This document shows, piece after piece, positions 37,185 through 46,276 of a DNA stretch of 64,000 bases (positions are counted from its first letter, which is position 1; every line of letters begins with the position of its first letter). Source of the DNA: Haemophilus influenzae (lineage in GTDB: Bacteria; Pseudomonadota; Gammaproteobacteria; Enterobacterales; Pasteurellaceae); NCBI RefSeq assembly GCF_001457655.1, contig NZ_LN831035.1, positions 1,798,001 to 1,862,000 of the forward strand. Direction: 5' to 3'. A model generated the notes under the pieces. That model did no database searches, had not been told where the DNA came from, and worked only from the letters and a program-made list of their open reading frames with translations. The translations under genes were made by a program, and so were the position numbers.

Positions 37185-38146
37185 CGTTAGATTATCCAGT
37201 TCCATTTCATACGCCTAATCTAGTGTGGGATTATACCATTGCGATCTACTTGTTTTTATTGGGGATCTCATCTGGTGCAGTACAGTTAGCAATTGCCTAT
37301 AAACGCAGTAATAAACTAGAAAATCTAAGCCAAAACTGGATTATTCGATCTGGGGTAATTTTAGGATCTGTGCCAACATTAATTGGTTTAACGCTATTAA
37401 TTTTCCACTTGACTCGACCTTGGACATTCTGGAAATTGATGTTTAACTATCAATTCAACTCCGTAATGTCGATGGGGGTCATGCTATTCCAAATCTATAT
37501 GTTATTTTTAGTAATTTGGGGTGTAGTGATTTTTAAAAAAGAAATCGAAGCATTAATTAATCGCTTTATACCAAAACTGCAATTTGTGATGAAACTCATC
37601 GGTATTGCAGAACGTATTGCAAGTCCAGTCGAAGTTATTCTTTTCATATTGGCTGCAGTGCTTGGTGCATACACAGGGTTCTTACTTTCTGCATTGATTA
37701 GCTATCCAATGTTGAATAACCCAGTATTACCCGCATTATTCTTAGCCTCTGGCACATCATCTGGTATTGCTGCAACCTTCTTAATTATCTTAATTGCAGG
37801 AAAACTAAAAGGTGATTCTCACGAATCGCACTTTATCCACAAATTTGAAGTGCCAATTATGGTGACAGAACTTGGTTTGCTTGTGTGTTTCTTCGTTGGC
37901 TTACATTTTGGTGGCGGACAAAAAACAGTTGCCTTACATAATGCCTTATCTGGTTTTTGGGGAGCGATATTCTGGGTTGGAGTATTGATTATCGGTATCT
38001 TGATCCCATTAATCGCCAATATGTTTGTTAATGACCGTTTAAAATACAATCGTAACTTTATTATCTTGGTGTCAATTTTTGACTTAATTGGGGTATTCTG
38101 TTTACGTTTCTTTGTTTTATATGCGGGACAACTCACTGTAGCCTAA
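37181..38146 (+). CDS. nrfD: quinol-oxidising membrane subunit NrfD
   Basis: A 321-residue inner-membrane protein of the NrfD/PsrC family with about eight hydrophobic segments. It begins DYPVPFHTPNLVWDYTIAIYLFLLGISSG, the family start. It oxidises menaquinol for nitrite reduction. It ends the nrf operon in this window; no nrfE, nrfF or nrfG lies nearby. Confidence 0.95.
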   Translation: MTLDYPVPFHTPNLVWDYTIAIYLFLLGISSGAVQLAIAYKRSNKLENLSQNWIIRSGVILGSVPTLIGLTLLIFHLTRPWTFWKLMFNYQFNSVMSMGVMLFQIYMLFLVIWGVVIFKKEIEALINRFIPKLQFVMKLIGIAERIASPVEVILFILAAVLGAYTGFLLSALISYPMLNNPVLPALFLASGTSSGIAATFLIILIAGKLKGDSHESHFIHKFEVPIMVTELGLLVCFFVGLHFGGGQKTVALHNALSGFWGAIFWVGVLIIGILIPLIANMFVNDRLKYNRNFIILVSIFDLIGVFCLRFFVLYAGQLTVA

Positions 38147-38167
38147 ACTGACTTTTTATAAAAAATT

Positions 38168-38224
38168 AATCTGCATTCTAAAAGTTTGATTAACTTTCTC
38201 ACTTATTAGCGTGCAGATTTTTAT
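38168..38224 (+). terminator. possible terminator after nrfABCD
   Basis: AATCTGCA (38168-38175) and TGCAGATT (38212-38219) can pair over a long loop, followed by a T-rich run. The loop is large, so this is tentative. Confidence 0.35.
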
Positions 38225-38306
38225 ATCTAAATAATCCAACTATGAAGACTAAACAGAATTTACGAAAACTTTCATTCCTGCCGTAATGCTTTATTTAAAT
38301 TAAAAA

Positions 38307-38336
38307 GACTAAACTCAATGAATTAAAAGTTTAGTC
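38307..38336 (-). terminator. terminator after pyrH
   Basis: GACTAAACT (38307-38315) and AGTTTAGTC (38328-38336) pair. In the minus-strand direction the stem is followed by TTTTTAA. Confidence 0.75.
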
Positions 38337-38384
38337 CTTAATTTAATTATGTATTTTCTTTAATATTATTCTTTTCAACATTCA

Positions 38385-39098
38385 CTAACAAATAGTGGTG
38401 CCTTCTTCAGTACCAGTCACTACTTGACGTAATGCCCCAGGTTTACCCATATTGAACACTCTAATCGGCATGCCATGATCGCGAGCTAAAGTAAACGCCG
38501 ATAAGTCCATCACTTTTAATTCTTTATCGATCACTTCTGCATAAGTTAAATTTTTATAAAGTTTTGCATCAGGATTTTTCGCTGGATCACAATCATACAC
38601 ACCATCAACTTTAGTCGCTTTCAACACAACATCAGCTTCAATTTCAATACCACGCAAACAAGCGGTAGAATCAGTGGTAAAGAATGGATTTCCCGTTCCC
38701 GCAGAGAAAATGACTATGCGTTTTTCGCGTAACATTTTGATTGCTTCAGACCAGTTATAAGTATCGCAAATACCATTTAATTGGAAAGCGGACATTAATT
38801 TTGCGTTCACATCAGCACGGAATAAAGAATCACGCATTGCCAAACCATTCATCACCGTAGCAAGCATTCCCATATGATCGCCCACCACGCGATTCATCCC
38901 CGCTTTTGCTAGTTTTGCACCACGGAATAAGTTGCCGCCACCAAGAACGACGCCAACTTCCACACCCATCTCCACTAATTCTTTAATTTCAACAGCCATA
39001 CGATCGAGAATCGCAGGATCGATACCAAAACCATCTTCTCCTTGTAATGCTTCACCGCTTAATTTCAATAAAATACGTTTATAAATTGGTTGGCTCAT
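38385..39098 (-). CDS. pyrH: uridylate kinase
   Basis: A 237-residue amino-acid-kinase-fold enzyme that phosphorylates UMP to [22 protein letters not shown] (residues about 8-26) binds phosphate, and [35 protein letters not shown] is the UMP/effector region. It is essential for pyrimidine nucleotides and a partner in pathway to PyrG above. A good ribosome site (AAGGAAAAA) precedes the start. Confidence 0.97.
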   Translation of the reverse strand: MSQPIYKRILLKLSGEALQGEDGFGIDPAILDRMAVEIKELVEMGVEVGVVLGGGNLFRGAKLAKAGMNRVVGDHMGMLATVMNGLAMRDSLFRADVNAKLMSAFQLNGICDTYNWSEAIKMLREKRIVIFSAGTGNPFFTTDSTACLRGIEIEADVVLKATKVDGVYDCDPAKNPDAKLYKNLTYAEVIDKELKVMDLSAFTLARDHGMPIRVFNMGKPGALRQVVTGTEEGTTIC

Positions 39099-39226
39099 TG
39101 TTTTTTCCTTCTGGCTTAAAAAAATTGGCTTATTCTATAAAATAACCGCTCAAGAGTGAAGAAGTTAAATATGGAAATTCTGAGTGAAAGGTGGATAATA
39201 GCGATATTTTCTTTTCAGGGAAGACA

Positions 39227-40798
39227 ATGATGAACACGAAAAAAACAAGCCAAATTTTGCCCGCACTTTTTGCGGTGATTTGTGCCGCATTCGCGGGTTA
39301 TTTTATTTTAATCGGTTCTGGGATGTTTACAGAACCAACTGTAGATCTTATTCTGCTTGCGACAATAACTATTCTCTTATTAAGCAGCAGTAAAAAATCC
39401 TTCTATTTTATTTTGCTACCTCTTACGTTACTGCATGCTTTTTATACACCTACGGGGCTAAATTTTGGCCCTCCAAGCTATCAATATATCGCCTCGCTTT
39501 TCGCAACAGATATATTGGAAACGAAGGAATTTCTATTGCAAATTCCAGTGAGTAGTTACTTAATTGCTTTCGCCATTCCTATTTTGATTTTTCTTCAGTA
39601 CAAAAGTGCGGTGAAATTTGGCATAAAATTTTATCGTAATAAAACATTTATTGCCTTGGCGACATTGCTTTTTGCTTACAACATGCCGCTTGCTGAACCG
39701 ATTAAAGAAACGGTAAGTTCCACATTAAAAATTGTAGATGAAGTACAAAAACTAAAACAAATCTCTCAATCTGATAACTGGGGAAAATCAACATTAGAAA
39801 ATTCACGCTATGATGATTATGTAATTGTACTCGGAGAAAGTGCGCGGAAAGATTACCACCATGCCTACGGTTATCCAATAGAAAACACCCCCTTTATGTC
39901 TAACGCTAAAGGCACGTTGATTGATGGTTTTCGTTCAGCAGGAACAAATACCGTCGCCTCACTTCGTCTAATGCTAACCCTTCCTAACAAAGAAAAATGG
40001 GAACCAAATTACAGCTTGAGTTTAGTGGATCTAATCAAATCTGCAGGCGTGAAAACTTATTGGCTTTCTAATCAAGGTATGCTCGGTAAATTCGATACGC
40101 CCGTTTCATCCCTCGCTTCAAAATCTGATGAAACCTTTTTCTTGAAAAAAGGCGGAAGCTTTAATTCGACTAACTTTAGTGACTTTGATTTATTACCCAA
40201 ATTCGCCCAAGTATTAGAAAATTCTGTTCAAGGAAAACGTTTTATTGTGTTGCATATTTATGGTTCACACCCAATGGCTTGCGATCGTATCGAAGATTAT
40301 CCAAAAATTTTTGATGATAAAGATCTTAATCCGAAATATGGTTATTTAAATTGCTATGTGTCGTCTATTAAGAAAACCGATGAATTTTTAAAACGTGTAT
40401 ATGATCAGCTTGAAGAAAATGCGAAGAAAAATCACCGCACTTTCTCAATGATTTATTTCTCAGATCACGGTTTGTGCCACCAACAAGATGAAAAAAACAA
40501 TATACTTTTGTTCAATCAAAACTGTTTCAGCCGAGAGCACCATAATATTCCGCTATTCAAAATTTCATCAGATGATATGGAACGCAAAGAATATAAGGTG
40601 TTTAAATCAGGTTTAAATTTCTTAGAAGGGATTGCAAATTGGATAGGAATTCAAAATCCTCAATTAACGCAAACAGAAGATTTATTTTCTAACGAATCGG
40701 ATAAAAATGACTTTGGATTGCAAAAACGAATTGATGAAAAATATCGTAAAGATGACGATCCAGCCATTGATATTCGTCCTAAACACGGAGCATATTGA
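39227..40798 (+). CDS. phosphoethanolamine transferase (EptA/alkaline-phosphatase family)
   Basis: A 524-residue inner-membrane enzyme with about four or five N-terminal hydrophobic segments and a periplasmic sulfatase-like domain. The metal-binding [22 protein letters not shown] (conserved E), the nucleophile threonine in [12 protein letters not shown], and the FSDHG metal site are present. The family moves phosphoethanolamine onto lipid A or LOS core sugars. The exact acceptor is not clear. ATG 39227 (MMNTKKTSQ) has AGGGAAG upstream. A longer in-frame start at 39191 is less likely. It stands alone between pyrH and fabZ. Confidence 0.85.
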   Translation: MMNTKKTSQILPALFAVICAAFAGYFILIGSGMFTEPTVDLILLATITILLLSSSKKSFYFILLPLTLLHAFYTPTGLNFGPPSYQYIASLFATDILETKEFLLQIPVSSYLIAFAIPILIFLQYKSAVKFGIKFYRNKTFIALATLLFAYNMPLAEPIKETVSSTLKIVDEVQKLKQISQSDNWGKSTLENSRYDDYVIVLGESARKDYHHAYGYPIENTPFMSNAKGTLIDGFRSAGTNTVASLRLMLTLPNKEKWEPNYSLSLVDLIKSAGVKTYWLSNQGMLGKFDTPVSSLASKSDETFFLKKGGSFNSTNFSDFDLLPKFAQVLENSVQGKRFIVLHIYGSHPMACDRIEDYPKIFDDKDLNPKYGYLNCYVSSIKKTDEFLKRVYDQLEENAKKNHRTFSMIYFSDHGLCHQQDEKNNILLFNQNCFSREHHNIPLFKISSDDMERKEYKVFKSGLNFLEGIANWIGIQNPQLTQTEDLFSNESDKNDFGLQKRIDEKYRKDDDPAIDIRPKHGAY

Positions 40799-40873
40799 GT
40801 ACGTTTTATTTTTAGCTATAAATATCGTATAATCCGACAGATTTTATTTGTTTATTTTTTGTAAGGTATCAAC

Positions 40874-41320
40874 GTGTCAGAACAACAACCAAGAGTGATC
40901 GAATCAAAAGAAATTATGACTTTATTGCCACATCGCTACCCATTTTTGTTAGTGGATCGCGTATTGGATTTTAAAGAAGGCGAATGGTTAAAAGCGATTA
41001 AAAATATCAGCGTGAATGAGCCTTGTTTCACAGGTCACTTCCCAGGCGAACCCATTTTACCGGGCGTTTTAATTTTAGAAGCTTTGGCACAAGCAATGGG
41101 CATTTTAGCCTTTAAAACTCTCGAATTAAAAGGCGGCGAACTATTCTACTTTGCAGGTATTGATGAAGCGCGCTTTAAACGCCCGGTGTTACCTGGAGAT
41201 CAAATGGAATTAAACGTTCAAGTGATTAAAGAACGCCGTGGTATCACTTCATTTACTGGCGTTGCTACCGTAAATGGCGAAATCGCTTGTGAAGCAAAAC
41301 TAATGTGTGCTCGTCGTTAA
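40874..41320 (+). CDS. fabZ: 3-hydroxyacyl-[ACP] dehydratase FabZ
   Basis: A 148-residue hot-dog-fold dehydratase. The catalytic H55 lies in [13 protein letters not shown] and E69 in LILEALAQ. The start is GTG 40874 with TAAGG upstream. It makes trans-2-enoyl-ACP for fatty acid synthesis and heads a run of lipid A genes, balancing phospholipid and lipid A supply as in E. coli. Confidence 0.97.
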   Translation: MSEQQPRVIESKEIMTLLPHRYPFLLVDRVLDFKEGEWLKAIKNISVNEPCFTGHFPGEPILPGVLILEALAQAMGILAFKTLELKGGELFYFAGIDEARFKRPVLPGDQMELNVQVIKERRGITSFTGVATVNGEIACEAKLMCARR

Positions 41321-41333
41321 TTAAGGGGTAAAT

Positions 41334-42122
41334 ATGATCCACCCAAGTGCAAAAATTCATCCAACTGCCCTCGTTGAAGAAGGGGCGGTAATTGGCGAAG
41401 ACGTTTTTATTGGGCCTTTCTGTATTATTGAGGGCAGTGTTGAAATCAAAGCTCGCACTGTATTGAAATCTCACGTTGTGGTACGTGGCGATACCGTGAT
41501 TGGCGAAGATAACGAAATCTATCAATTTGCGAGCATTGGCGAAGTAAACCAAGATTTGAAATATAAAGGCGAAGCTACAAAAACCATTATTGGTAATAGC
41601 AACCGAATTCGTGAACACGTGACAATTCATCGTGGCACGATTCAAGGCTGTGGCGTAACCTCTATTGGCAATAACAATTTATTAATGGTGAATGTTCACG
41701 TTGCACACGATTGCCAAATTAAAAATAACTGTATTCTGGCAAACAATGCAACGCTTGCAGGTCACGTAGAATTAGATGATTTCGTGATTGTTGGCGGTAT
41801 GTCAGCGATTCATCAATTTGTGATTGTTGGTGCACACGTTATGTTAGGCGGTGGTTCTATGGTAAGCCAAGATGTACCACCTTATGTTATGGCGCAAGGC
41901 AACCACGCCCGTCCATTTGGCGTAAACTTAGAGGGTTTGAAACGTCGTGGTTTTGATAAACCAACCATGCACACAATCCGTAACATTTATAAAATGCTCT
42001 ATCGTGGCGGTAAAACACTTGAAGAAGTGTTACCAGAAATTGAGCAAATTGCGGAAACCGATTCAGCGATCAGTTTTTTTGTTGAATTTTTCAAACGTTC
42101 AACTCGCGGAATTATTCGTTAA
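41334..42122 (+). CDS. lpxA: UDP-N-acetylglucosamine acyltransferase LpxA
   Basis: A 262-residue left-handed beta-helix enzyme with hexapeptide repeats through residue 180. The catalytic H125 lies in VHVAHDC. It catalyses the first step of lipid A synthesis in the cytoplasm. It follows fabZ by 13 bp with AAGGGG upstream. Confidence 0.98.
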
Positions 42123-42140
42123 TAAAACTTCTTCATTTTC

Positions 42141-42176
42141 AACCGCACTTTGCACACCAAAGTGCGGTTATTTTTT
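42141..42176 (+). terminator. USS-pair terminator between lpxA and lpxB
   Basis: AACCGCACTTTG and CAAAGTGCGGTT (42158-42169) form a perfect 12-bp stem with a 5-nt loop, and six T residues follow. By structure it is a full intrinsic terminator inside the lipid A cluster, so lpxB may rely on readthrough or its own promoter. Confidence 0.75.
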
Positions 42177-42188
42177 AGGATAAATTTG

Positions 42189-43361
42189 ATGAACAAAACA
42201 AATCCAACCATTGCTCTTGTTGCAGGAGAAGTATCTGGTGATATTCTCGGTGCTGGTTTAATTCGCCAGCTCAAAGCACATTATCCTAATGCTCGCTTTA
42301 TTGGTATTGCAGGCACAAGAATGTTGGCTGAAGGCTGTAAAACGCTCGTCGATATGGAAGAGCTTTCTGTTATGGGTTTGGCTGAAATCTTGAAACATCT
42401 TCCTCGTTTGCTGAAAATTCGTAAAAATGTCATTCAAACTATGTTGCAAGAAAAACCTGATGTTTACATCGGCATTGATGCGCCTGATTTTAATTTGGAT
42501 GTAGAACTCAAGCTCAAAGCTAACGGAATTAAAACCATTCATTACGTGAGCCCCTCTGTATGGGCATGGCGTCAAAATCGTATCCATAAAATTGCCAAAG
42601 CGACCCATCAAGTTCTTGCCTTTTTGCCTTTTGAGAAAGCCTTTTACGATAAATTTAATGTCCCTTGCCGTTTTATTGGACACACAATGGCAGATGCTAT
42701 TCCGCTCAAACCAAACCGTGCCGAAGCATGCCAAATGCTACAGATTGATCCCGCACAACGCTATTTAGCTATCCTAGTTGGAAGCCGTGGTTCAGAGGTG
42801 GAATTTCTGGCTGAGCCTTTCTTAAAAACAGCTTTATTGTTAAAAGAACAATTTCCTGATTTACAATTCCTTGTTCCTTTGGTGAACGAAAAACGACGAA
42901 TTCAATTTGAAGCCATTAAAGCTAAAATTGCGCCAAATCTAGACCTGCATTTAATTGACGGCAATGCACGACAAGCAATGATTGCAGCTGATGCAACACT
43001 TCTTGCTTCAGGAACAGCAGCACTTGAAGCAATGCTTTGTAAATCCCCAATGGTGGTAGGCTATCGAATGAAACCACTGACCTATTTCTTAGCAAAACGT
43101 TTAGTGAAAACCGATTATATTTCTTTACCAAATTTGCTTGCGAATGAAATGCTCGTGCCTGAAATGATTCAAGAAGAATGCACGCCAGAATTGCTCGCTG
43201 AAAAATTATCTGCTTATCTTTCTGATGATGAAAGTGCGGTAAAAAATCGCCATATTTTAATTCAGCACTTCACGGATTTACACCAAAAGATTCAATGCAA
43301 TGCCGATAAGCAAGCGGCTCAAGCAGTCATTGATTTATTAGAAGGAACAGAAAATGTTTGA
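42189..43361 (+). CDS. lpxB: lipid-A-disaccharide synthase
   Basis: A 390-residue glycosyltransferase (family 19) that joins UDP-diacylglucosamine and lipid X. It has the start [18 protein letters not shown], the middle block [15 protein letters not shown] and the sugar-nucleotide region [16 protein letters not shown] 42189 is chosen with TTTAGGATAAA upstream. The frame is open further but lacks family support. It overlaps rnhB by 8 bp. Confidence 0.97.
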   Translation: MNKTNPTIALVAGEVSGDILGAGLIRQLKAHYPNARFIGIAGTRMLAEGCKTLVDMEELSVMGLAEILKHLPRLLKIRKNVIQTMLQEKPDVYIGIDAPDFNLDVELKLKANGIKTIHYVSPSVWAWRQNRIHKIAKATHQVLAFLPFEKAFYDKFNVPCRFIGHTMADAIPLKPNRAEACQMLQIDPAQRYLAILVGSRGSEVEFLAEPFLKTALLLKEQFPDLQFLVPLVNEKRRIQFEAIKAKIAPNLDLHLIDGNARQAMIAADATLLASGTAALEAMLCKSPMVVGYRMKPLTYFLAKRLVKTDYISLPNLLANEMLVPEMIQEECTPELLAEKLSAYLSDDESAVKNRHILIQHFTDLHQKIQCNADKQAAQAVIDLLEGTENV

Positions 43362-43947
43362 ATATCCACAAGGCTATGAATTGATCGCTGGTGTTGATGA
43401 AGTTGGGCGAGGCCCTTTAGTTGGGGCTGTTGTCACGGCTGCCGTTATTTTGGATCCGAATAATCCAATTGAAGGACTCGCTGATTCTAAAAAACTTTCT
43501 GAGAAAAAACGTTTAGCCCTTGCTGAAGAAATCAAAGAAAAAGCCCTTGCTTGGGCATTAGGTCGAGCTGAAGCTAACGAAATTGACGAGATAAATATCC
43601 TGCAAGCCTCCTTGCTGGCAATGACTCGAGCAGTAAAATCTTTAAAAATTCAACCGCACTTTGTGTTGGTTGATGGCAATAAGATCCCAAAAGATTTAGC
43701 TATTCCAGCGCAAGCCGTCGTCAAAGGCGATAACCTTGTGGCAGAAATCAGTGCAGCCTCTATTTTGGCGAAAGTGGCACGAGACCAAGAAATGGAAGAA
43801 TTAGACAAGCAATATCCAGAATACGCTTTTGCCCAGCATAAAGGCTATCCGACCAAATTACATTTGGAAAAATTAGCTGAACTTGGTGCGTTACCGCAAC
43901 ATCGTCGTAGCTTTGCCCCAGTGAAAAAAGCACTAGAACAGTTTTAG
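43354..43947 (+). CDS. rnhB: ribonuclease HII
   Basis: A 197-residue RNase HII that removes single ribonucleotides and RNA primers from DNA. The catalytic D15-E16 pair lies in [12 protein letters not shown], with further acidic residues in LVDGNKIP and after [10 protein letters not shown]. It overlaps lpxB, as in E. coli. Confidence 0.96.
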   Translation: MFEYPQGYELIAGVDEVGRGPLVGAVVTAAVILDPNNPIEGLADSKKLSEKKRLALAEEIKEKALAWALGRAEANEIDEINILQASLLAMTRAVKSLKIQPHFVLVDGNKIPKDLAIPAQAVVKGDNLVAEISAASILAKVARDQEMEELDKQYPEYAFAQHKGYPTKLHLEKLAELGALPQHRRSFAPVKKALEQF

Positions 43948-43967
43948 AATGCTAATTTGGTTTAACA

Positions 43968-43984
43968 AAGGCTGTGTTTTAATA
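43968..43984. repeat. 17-bp inverted repeat, left copy, flanking mod-res
   Basis: AAGGCTGTGTTTTAATA. Its exact reverse complement is at 49063-49079, just past the res stop. The pair brackets the whole type III restriction-modification locus. Confidence 0.75.
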
Positions 43985-44030
43985 CTGTGTTAATGCTTTC
44001 ACTAAAATTTGATGCACATAAACAAAATTT

Positions 44031-44129
44031 TTTGACTTCTGTGAGTCAAAGAAAACAGGTTAAGAGAGTAATTAAACCTGTACGGTCGATAAATATACCT
44101 AAACACTCTGCTATTCCTTTGTAATAGCA
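44031..44129. repeat. three tandem inverted repeats in front of mod
   Basis: Three dyads with 7-bp perfect arms lie in a row: TTTGACT/AGTCAAA (44031-44050), ACAGGTT/AACCTGT (44055-44081) and TGCTATT/AATAGCA (44109-44129). They lie in the leader before the mod start and could be operator or RNA structures. The last is 33 bp before the ATG. Confidence 0.5.
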
Positions 44130-44162
44130 CATTAAAATAATGACTTATGAGGATTTATAACG

Positions 44163-46276
44163 ATGAAGACAGACATTCAAACCGAATTAACCCAAGCCCT
44201 ACTATCACACGAAAAAGTATGGGCGAACGAAGAAAAAACCATTTTAGCCAAAAACATTCTGTTGGATTTGGTAGAAAAAACCGACCCGACTATTATCGGG
44301 TTGTTATTGGGGAATGATGAGTTAAAACGCCATTTTTTTGTGGAAGTGAATGGTGTTTTGGTGTTTAAATTGCAGGATTTTCGTTTTTTCTTGGACAAAC
44401 ACAGAATCAATAATTCCTACACAAAATACGCCAATCGCATTGGCTTGACGGACGGCAACCGCTTTTTGAAAGACAGTTCGGATATTGTGTTGGATTTTCC
44501 GTTTAAAGATTGTGTGCTAAATGGCGGACAAAGCACCGAAGAAGGCGAAGAAATTTATTTTAAACGCAATAACAGCCAGCCAGCCAGCCAGCCAGCCAAT
44601 TATACACTAAATTAACCCGAAAAAGACAAGAAATCTTTTTTAATCAAACCCTTGCTTTTGATGAAATTGACCGACTTTTTGACGCAAAAGCATTCTCAAA
44701 ATTCTCTCGCTATACCGCAGATGGCAAGCAACCCGTTGGCGAAATCAAACGCCATTTTGACGGCACGCCAGCCGAAAATCTCATTATCAAAGGCAATAAT
44801 CTGATAGCCCTGCATTCGCTTGCCAAGCAGTTTAAAGGCAAAATCAAGCTGATTTATATTGATCCGCCATATAACACGGGCAATGACGGTTTCAAATACA
44901 ACGACAAATTTAATCATTCCACTTGGCTCACTTTTATGAAAAATCGGCTGGAAATTGCGAAAACATTGTTGGCTGATGATGGCGTGATTTTTGTTCAATG
45001 TGATGACAATGAACAAGCCTATTTGAAAATTTTAATGGACGAAGTTTTTGGTCGTGAAAATTTTGTTACAACCATTCATTGCCAAATGTCCACAACGCAA
45101 GGAATGAAAGTTAAAGCGGCACAAGATGGAAATATTGTTAAAAATGCTGAATATATTATAGTTTTTTCAAAAAATGGACATAAAAATATTGCAATAAATC
45201 CCTTGTATGATTTGCGTTCAGAATATGATGAACACTATTCGCTATATTTAAAAAACGATGGGGCTATTGGGCAACTTAAAGAATTATATGATTATAGATT
45301 TCCAAAAGATTTAAAAAATACAACCGCACTTTCTTTAAAAGAAGCATTTAAGAAAAGTAATGAATTTGCCGAGATTGTGAAAACACATCTTTCCAAGATT
45401 GTAAGAAGCGATAAAGTTACTGGATTTGATTTATCCGTTGAATTAGAAAATAGCAAATGGAAAGAAGTTGAGAGAAATGGAAGAAAATATATTCTTACAT
45501 TAGATAAAAATGGCAAAGTTTGCCAATTATTAAGACTACAAGATTCTTGGGGAAAAACTGATAATTACAATAATGATGAGGGACTTCGTAAAATTCGTGG
45601 TAATTGGTGGGAAGGTTTTTACCTTGATATGGGAAATGTTGGAAAAGAAGGGAGCGTAGATTTTAAAAATGGCAAAAAAGGAGAGCGTTTAATTTCACAA
45701 ATTATTAAAACAGCAACCAACGAAAACGACATCGTCCTAGACTACCATTTAGGCAGTGGCACAACCGCCGCCGTCGCTCATAAAATGAACCGCCAATACA
45801 TCGGTATTGAACAAATGGATTATATTGAAACGCTTGCCGTTGAACGCTTGAAAAAAGTGATTGAAGGCGAGCAAGGCGGTATTTCCAAAGCCGTGAATTG
45901 GCAAGGCGGTGGCGAGTTTGTTTATGCCGAACTTGCTCCATTTAACGAAACAGCAAAACAACAAATTTTGGCGTGCGAAAATTCAAACGACATCAAAACG
46001 CTGTTTAATGAATTATGCGAACGCTATTTCTTGAAATACAATGTAAGCGTGAATGAATTTAGTCAAATCATTGAAGAACCTGAATTTCAAACCTTACCAC
46101 TTGACGAACAAAAACAAATGATGCTTGAAATGTTGGATTTAAATCAAATGTATGTTTCATTATCCGAAATGGACGATGAACAATTTGCAGGTTGCTTAAA
46201 CGATGACGATAAAGCGTTAAGCCGTGCGTTCTATCAATCAGTAAAAAATCAAGCGGAGAAAAAAGATGGCGAATAA
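44163..46276 (+). CDS. mod: type III DNA methyltransferase Mod, phase-variable, out of frame here
   Basis: An N6-adenine methyltransferase subunit of a type III R-M system. The first frame (44163-44615) gives 150 residues and then runs through six AGCC repeats (44574-44597) into TAA. The remaining catalytic part is open in the frame beginning QLYTKLTRKRQEIFF and ending at 46276. It holds motif IV DPPY (44861-44872), then a variable recognition region, then the AdoMet motif DYHLGSGTT near 45740. This is the beta-class order of Mod proteins. One more AGCC unit (7) or two fewer (4) would join the frames into about 705 or 701 residues. So the gene reads as switched OFF in this sequence. H. influenzae modA alleles are known to vary this way and to change expression of many genes. 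The stop overlaps the res start. Confidence 0.93.
44574..44597 (+). repeat. AGCC tetranucleotide tract, six units
   Basis: Six perfect AGCC units encode SQPASQPA in the N-terminal frame of mod. The length is not a multiple of three per unit, so slippage by one unit changes the reading frame. Phase-variable modA genes of H. influenzae carry tracts of this kind. Confidence 0.95.
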
